From Actinomucor elegans (Eukaryota; Mucoromycota; Mucoromycetes; Mucorales; Mucoraceae), in contig JAMSLZ010000002.1 of NCBI GenBank assembly GCA_026027325.1, positions 2,666,001 to 2,730,000 on the forward strand: a DNA stretch of 64,000 nt, read 5' to 3'. The notes beneath the pieces were generated by a model. The model had not been told where the DNA came from. It searched no databases and saw only the letters and a program-made list of their open reading frames with translations. The position numbers were made by a program, and so were the translations under genes. Below are positions 58,864 to 64,000 of this stretch, one piece after another (positions within the stretch are counted from its first letter, which is position 1; each line of letters opens with the position of its first letter).

Positions 58864-59833
58864 ATGCAATCAATCAACGTGCAGAATCCCTCCCTTCAGA
58901 GAAACAAGGCGACTCCTCCTAATCCTAAGAAAGTCAAGTTGGAGTTTGATTACTCGCCAAGTCCAGATGGCATCGATCTTAATCTATTGATTTTGCTTCA
59001 CGGGTTAGGTAGACATGGATCTCGCATCATTATGCTTAAATTTCACGCGTAATGACCCATTGTTTTTTGTATAGGTGACTCCAAAACACCATTTTCTAAG
59101 CTTGGCCAGCAACTCAAACTACCTCAAACTGCTACGCTAGCTATTCAAGCACCTGAGCCTGTACCATACATGGAGGGCTGCCACCAGTGGTTCCCTAGTT
59201 TTGATATGCTGACAGGCGATTGTGAGTTCATAATTCTTTCGATTTCTGTTAAAAGCTAACCGTCCAGTAGTACTTACGCCCGCCAATCCAGAACGACTTA
59301 AAGGTTTATTACGCACACGTCAAATGATGAATCAATTGATTGAGCATTTAGTGAGCGATTGTGGATTTAATCCCTCCAACATATTCTTTTTTGGTTTTTC
59401 TCAGGGTGGTACAGTTGCTTTGGATACTGTATTGTTTGGTGATATTCGCAATTTAGGTGGTGTGGTGAGCATCAGCGGTTATTTACTTGAGGAACAGCGC
59501 GTGGATCGTAAGATTGGAGATGGGTATGCTGGTTATATCCTCATTACACAAGGCGAAAAAGACGCAACGATAGGTAGCAAATCAGAAGCGGAAAAAAGAG
59601 TAAGCATCCACGGTTAAATATGTATGTGACTCATAGGTTTGTTTTAGTTCAAGGCTGTGGAAAGACAATGTGCATCTTCTGCTGAAGTATCTCAGATCTT
59701 TATTACCAATAAGGATCATACAATGCCTAGTTCAGAGAGAGAATGGCGTTTGATTCATACGTTCTTTGGCAAAAACATGCCGCGAAGAAATATTCAATTA
59801 GAAAACATGGCTGATGTTTATTTAGTCAATTAA
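58864..59833 (+). CDS. Alpha/beta hydrolase, acyl-protein thioesterase / phospholipase-carboxylesterase type
   Basis: This family hydrolyses thioesters or carboxyl esters, including protein depalmitoylation. The start is at 58864 (MQSINVQNPSLQRNKATPPN). Introns at 59009-59074, about 59222-59267 and about 59600-59648 are removed. Landmarks in order: LNLLILLHGLGDSKTPFSKL (oxyanion region after HGLGD), LAIQAPEP, the Trp-containing CHQWFPSFD, NIFFFGFSQGGTVALD (nucleophile Ser in G-x-S-x-G), VSISGYLLEEQ, ITQGEKDATIGSKSE (acid Asp), and ITNKDHTMPSSE (His). All triad residues are present. The length (about 270 aa) is slightly above usual APT size because of the N-terminal extension. The substrate is not determinable. 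Its stop lies 4 bp from that of the prenylcysteine oxidase. Confidence 0.88.
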
Positions 59834-59837
59834 CTAG

Positions 59838-61656
59838 TTAGTAATTGCCCCAACCATCCCCAAAATCTGCGCAGTTCTTGTTCAATCCAAGCTTGGTTTT
59901 GCACCATTTATCATATAAAAGATGTGCTGCATTTTTGCCCGACATTGTTTGTGTTTCCATCGTCTAATGTATGTGAATAAAATAGCAAGGGAAGATTGCG
60001 TAGATACTTACCGAGATAAAGTTTTCAAATGCTCCAGTATAAACGATACCAGAAGCATCTTGTTCATTTGTTTTGAGAATGCAAGAAGGGAAATCGCTTT
60101 CTTTTGTGACAGGATCCAGTTCAGGAAATGCGTGCCAGCCTTTATGAAAGGTCCAGCTGCGATTCAAGAACAATGCATCCAAGAATTCCTCATCTAAACG
60201 TTTAGGTGAAAAGATTTTGATGACACTTTCTCCATTGTCCAAGAATCGGTGTACAGAGAAGGTATTAAAAGGAGCTTTACCTTCTTTAAAGCCGTCCTCT
60301 ACATAGATGTATAAGTCTCCATTATTAAACGTTTGGCGCGTATATATATACCTAATGGTGCACCGGTTGTAACTACAAAGGTAGGCATAGTGTCTATTGT
60401 TCTTCCAAAGTAGCCAGGATCAGGATGCCCAGCGACCAAAGTGACATAGACAGGGTGATAACTGCGTTGCTCTTGTTTTGTAGGGAATGGAAACTGAATA
60501 CCCGAAAATCTAATAGGAGTTGCAAGTACAACATCATCAAAGACTTGTGTTGTGCCATCGATAGTTTCTACTACATAGCGTTGTACATCTTGGCCATTTG
60601 CATCAACTTCAGTAATGTTACTAACAGAGATTACTTTGGTTTCTAATTGAATTGCAGCGCCAGAACGACGGGCGAATTCTTCAAAAATGCGATAATTGCC
60701 TGATTCTACAGCCCAAGTACCATGACTTGCTTCCATAGAGACCTATATAATCTGATAAGAAAAAACAATCATTTATATATGTGTACCTACCATCACTGCT
60801 AAAGCATGAAGTTGATTCAAATCTTGACAATAATTGCCTCGAGTAGCTGTCTGTAATATTTCCTGTGCAAATCGGTCGTTGATGCCCAATTCTTTCAAAT
60901 AGGCTTCGGCTGTCATGTTGAGCAAGCTGTGAAATTGCAATTTCTCGACTACTTCTGAAACAGTTTCAAAACCATGATGCGTAGTCTCATACATCTCCAG
61001 AAACTTTTCTACCACTTCTCTCTGTCTCTTTTGAAACTACCAATATTTCTCAAAGATTAGTTTATCATGTCTCAACCATTGTGTTGTTTGCCTACTTTTA
61101 AAGGCGTGAGTCCATAGCGCCAAAGCGCCTTTAGTTTATCCCAATAACTATCTGTTTCTTCAAATAGAAACTCTTTGCCGTTCCATACACCCAATCCTGG
61201 CCTAGTTGCATTCAACTCATCAGCGATGGCCGTTAACCGCGTTCTTTGGAGACCAAACACTTCTGTTGCTTTCATCAAGTTCTTGTTGGCTTCTACAAAG
61301 ATGGATGCACCCAGCTCCAGAGTCCCAAAAGTCGGGTCATCTTTAATAGGCACCGTGATACTACGTCCACCAAGATAACTATTGCGTTCGAAAATGGTCA
61401 TAGAGACTTGGTCGGGGGAAAACACGTTGCTTAACCAAAAGGCAGTAGAAGTGCCAGCAGCGCCACCGCCTAGTAGAGTATAAAATATTATTTATTTATT
61501 TTTCCATTGAATGTTGGAAATAGTACCTATAATTGCAACAGTCTTCTTGATTGCAATGTCTTTATCGCGAAGGACAGTTTGATAGTTGATATCAGCATGA
61601 GCAGCTACTGTTACAGTGGCAAATACTGGGATTGATATTAATAATAGCGCTTTCAT
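59838..61656 (-). CDS. Prenylcysteine oxidase / lyase (FAD-dependent)
   Basis: This flavoenzyme cleaves the thioether of prenylcysteines released from degraded prenylated proteins, in lysosome or vacuole or extracellularly. The start is at 61656: a signal peptide (MKALLLISIPVFATVTVAAH), then the dinucleotide-binding motif VAIIGGGAAGTSTAFWLS, then MTIFERNSYLGGRS. Introns near 61463-61527, 61035-61092, 60740-60788, 60299-60348 and 59962-60010 are removed. Family landmarks: LELGASIFVEANKNLM, MYETTHHGFETVSEVVEKLQ, ELGINDRFAQEILQ, RGNYCQDLNQLHALAVMVS, HGTWAVESGNYRIFEEFAR, VVLATPIRFSGIQF, VYTGAFENFIS and TMETQTMSGKNAA. These match the prenylcysteine oxidase family throughout. An intact G-x-G-x-x-G indicates FAD binding. 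Confidence 0.92.
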
Positions 61657-62555
61657 GATGGCTATTGAGAAAACGAAAAGATATCAGATAAAGAATAGAA
61701 AGGCTTGGCTTTTTGTTATGCAAACCTGTATAGATAGGTTACACCTGGCAACTTTAAAACACGAAAATACTAAAGCTGCCGACGGAGTGGTACAGGCCTT
61801 CCGAGTCATGTTTTATTTTGAGTATGAGCATCTCCAATAGACTTTCTACAGAAGCCTTTCAAGTTCAATAAGACTTGTGAGTACAGTTACATTCATTAGC
61901 TCAATCTTTTATTCTTTATAGTGCACTTGATTGGTTCTGACGCCAAATATTATATTTTCTTGAATAAGCAATATAATGGCTTTCGTGATATAATCTACAT
62001 ATAGTTCTGATAGTTACTTGTATCTTGACTGCCATAGTACAGTAATATACTGGCTAATTCTTCTGACATCATGCAATCATGATATATGTAATATATATCT
62101 CGAGCTGCGTAATAGAGAGTTTATCATTCTTTTAACTTTCTCACAATGTTCCCTTTTGTTTCTTTTGAAATCGATTGAAGTCACTTGTTTATTTTAATAG
62201 ATATATGAAAGGTAGTACTCAGTAAATGTATTTTAAGTTAAAAGAGATAAAACTGAGCGATACAAAAACTAAGAAAAATATGTCTTTTTTTTTTTGTAGG
62301 GCAAACATCTTTGGTTACATTTATGTTTTGGCGAAAGCAGATATTTAATTTCGGATGCTTGTGATCGTAATTTCTTCCACATTGAATATGATACCACTGA
62401 ACTTAATTTTGCGCATTGGAAATATACAAATTTATTTGCAAAACACATTTTTTTAAAAGGTATACTAGTCAACTACACTTCAAGATAGATTCAAGGCAAA
62501 CCACTGAAACCATCTATTTTACGCAGGTTAATTCACTATTAAAAATGACTAGGCA
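61657..62555. other. Intergenic region
   Basis: 0.9 kb holding the prenylcysteine oxidase promoter and the 3' flank of the carrier gene. Short frames at 61616-61840 and 62269-62472 are not convincing. Confidence 0.5.
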
Positions 62556-64000
62556 TTAGGTGTTACCTTCTAAACCGTTCATTGTGTGAAATACAAAGAC
62601 CATGACATTGGCAGCTAGTTGCATACCGAATCCTCTATATAATCCACGAATACCCCAAGCACTTGTTGTAGTAGGCGCGATTTTGGTGGCCTTTGATGGT
62701 GTTTTAAGGAACATGTCCTCATCACTATCATCAGAAGATGAATCATCATTCCATTGCTGTTGCTGCTTCTTCTTCTTCTTGAGAGCGCTACTGTTACTTG
62801 AACGTTTATGACGTGTACCTTCTTCCTTCATAATCTTGTACAAAGCATCCAAGACACCACGATATGGCTGAGGTCTCAAGGCTACTGTACTCTTAAACTC
62901 ACCATTGACCTGACAATGCAAGCGCTTACGAATTGTTTCCAGAGGCAACATCAATAGCAACCCCAAGGTCGATAGCGCCAATTCAGCAGCACTATAAACA
63001 ATGGGCGAATCTGCTGCCGAGATCTTGAGCAAGCGTGCTATCAAGAGCGGTGTACTACAAGATAAAAGTGGCGTGATGATATGATAAAATAAGGTAGGAA
63101 TCAGGTTTTTTGATAAATAGATGCCACGTATACCGCCTTCTTCAGCCAACATAGTACGAAGAGCGTGAAAAGGACCATTATATTTGGTGCACAATGGCGA
63201 AGCTGATTGCACTACAAGACGAGTACGTATGATTTCTAATGGACTCAGCAAGACACCAACGACTAGATGAGAAGCAACCAAGGTTGTGATATTGGGTGTG
63301 ACATTATCCAAGTGCAATAATGGGATGGTATCATCATAAAGGCCGAATAGGTCGTTAAGTGCACTTTCTAATGAAGGACGTAGGATGGCACGAAGCATTT
63401 CATATACCCAAGTCACTCTTTGTCCTATGTTTTTGGTTAATATCAGTATACAATTTTAACTGTGATTATACCTTTAAACAAGGAGGTCCACCCTTCAGTG
63501 GGTTGTTTTACTATGGAACTCAGGATTTCTAATACGCCGCCGCCTTCCATGGGTGCCATTTGATGAACAGGTCGATTCTTATCATCATATACACTCACAG
63601 AAGATAAATTTTCTAAACGAATACGTATAGTGTCTATTGAAGTTCTTTCATCAGGTCTCTTAAAGAATGCATCTTCATCCTCCGAGTCTGTATCTACGTC
63701 AAACTGATGTATCTGGTTTTTTTTTTGTAATAAAGTATTAGATAGGTGTGTGACATACTATATGGGTTTGACTGTTTACCGAAGAAGAGTTGGACAGTTG
63801 TGAATTGGCTAATGGAATGCCAATTACTTCTACGTCTTGGTGAGGCGAATATTGCACTTGTAACAAAGTGGTACCCACTTCAAAAGGACTCGTCAACATA
63901 GTGACAAAATACTTTAATAAAGCAAAACTGGTACATCGAGCTGTAAAACTTTTCAAGTGATGTTGATTTTGTTGATCTTCGAGCAACACCAATGGACTGG
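62556..64000 (-). CDS. UGO1-like: UGO1/SLC25A46-type mitochondrial carrier-fold protein, 5' end missing
   Basis: This is an outer-membrane member of the mitochondrial carrier family that acts in mitochondrial fusion and lipid handling rather than transport. The frame is open across the right edge, so the start is not in the window; a Met at 63992 is internal. Introns near 63712-63755 and 63423-63471 are removed. Landmarks: FVTMLTSPFEVGTTLLQVQ (first, diverged carrier motif), an acidic insert (DTDSEDEDAF), SHLVVGVLLSPLEIIRTRLV (P-x-E-x2-R-x-R), YNGPFHALRTMLAEEGGIRG, TLGLLLMLPLETIRKRLHCQ, then PYRGVLDALYKIMKEEG, a low-complexity Lys/Gln/Asp/Ser insert of about 45 residues, WGIRGLYRGFGMQLAANVMV and a short tail. 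Diverged motifs plus acidic inserts fit Ugo1 better than an inner-membrane carrier. Confidence 0.8.

Noticed and set aside
1..64000. tRNA, rRNA or CRISPR loci
   Set aside because: No convincing A-box/B-box pair with cloverleaf, no rRNA signature and no regularly spaced short repeats with unique spacers were seen by eye. A tRNAscan-SE run would be decisive for tRNAs.

Overview
The window looks like a chromosomal segment of an early-diverging filamentous fungus, most likely Mucoromycota, order Mucorales. Supporting signs are AT-rich spacers, many introns of about 49-75 nt with GTAAG donors and short TAG/CAG acceptors, compact fungal housekeeping genes, and multi-copy gene types I associate with Mucorales: HSPA12-like Hsp70, PD-(D/E)XK-like orphans and IS630/Tc1-type transposases. 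The species cannot be fixed from this sequence alone. Gene models below were spliced by eye from the reading frames.

Layout. 1-9.2 kb: 5' end of an Hsp70-like gene (-), a Rho1 GEF of Rom2 type (+), a Hook dynein adaptor (-, convergent with the GEF), and a tiny Cys-containing gene (-). 11.2-12.3 kb: Mso1-like protein. 13.9-19.9 kb: PHO88/SND3, THO subunit TEX1/THOC3, and a secreted alkaline phosphatase whose active site is bacterial in type. 23.4-29.1 kb: Elongator subunit ELP2, a CINP-like coiled-coil protein, ribosomal protein uL2 and a mitochondrial BolA protein. 31.4-36.6 kb: two lineage-specific genes that I read as diverged members of one PD-(D/E)XK-like family, separated by a 202-bp near-tandem duplication. 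36.6-45 kb: a gene-poor accessory block with a LINE remnant, a dead IS630/Tc1-type transposase, and a 524-bp direct repeat with nested hairpin sub-repeats. 45.2-64 kb: a DUF2415 WD40 protein, GPATCH1, 5-aminolevulinate synthase (HEM1), a tetraspan membrane protein, SLX9, an acyl-protein-thioesterase-type esterase, a prenylcysteine oxidase, and a UGO1/SLC25A46-type carrier cut by the right edge.

Functional themes. Several genes serve polarised growth and trafficking (Rho GEF, Hook, Mso1-like, PHO88/SND3). Others serve RNA and ribosome metabolism (TEX1, ELP2, GPATCH1, uL2, SLX9, possibly the CINP-like protein). A third group is mitochondrial (HEM1, BolA, UGO1-like). The esterase and the prenylcysteine oxidase are tail to tail and both plausibly act on lipidated proteins or their breakdown products. 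No operons, CRISPR arrays, rRNA genes or convincing tRNA genes were seen.
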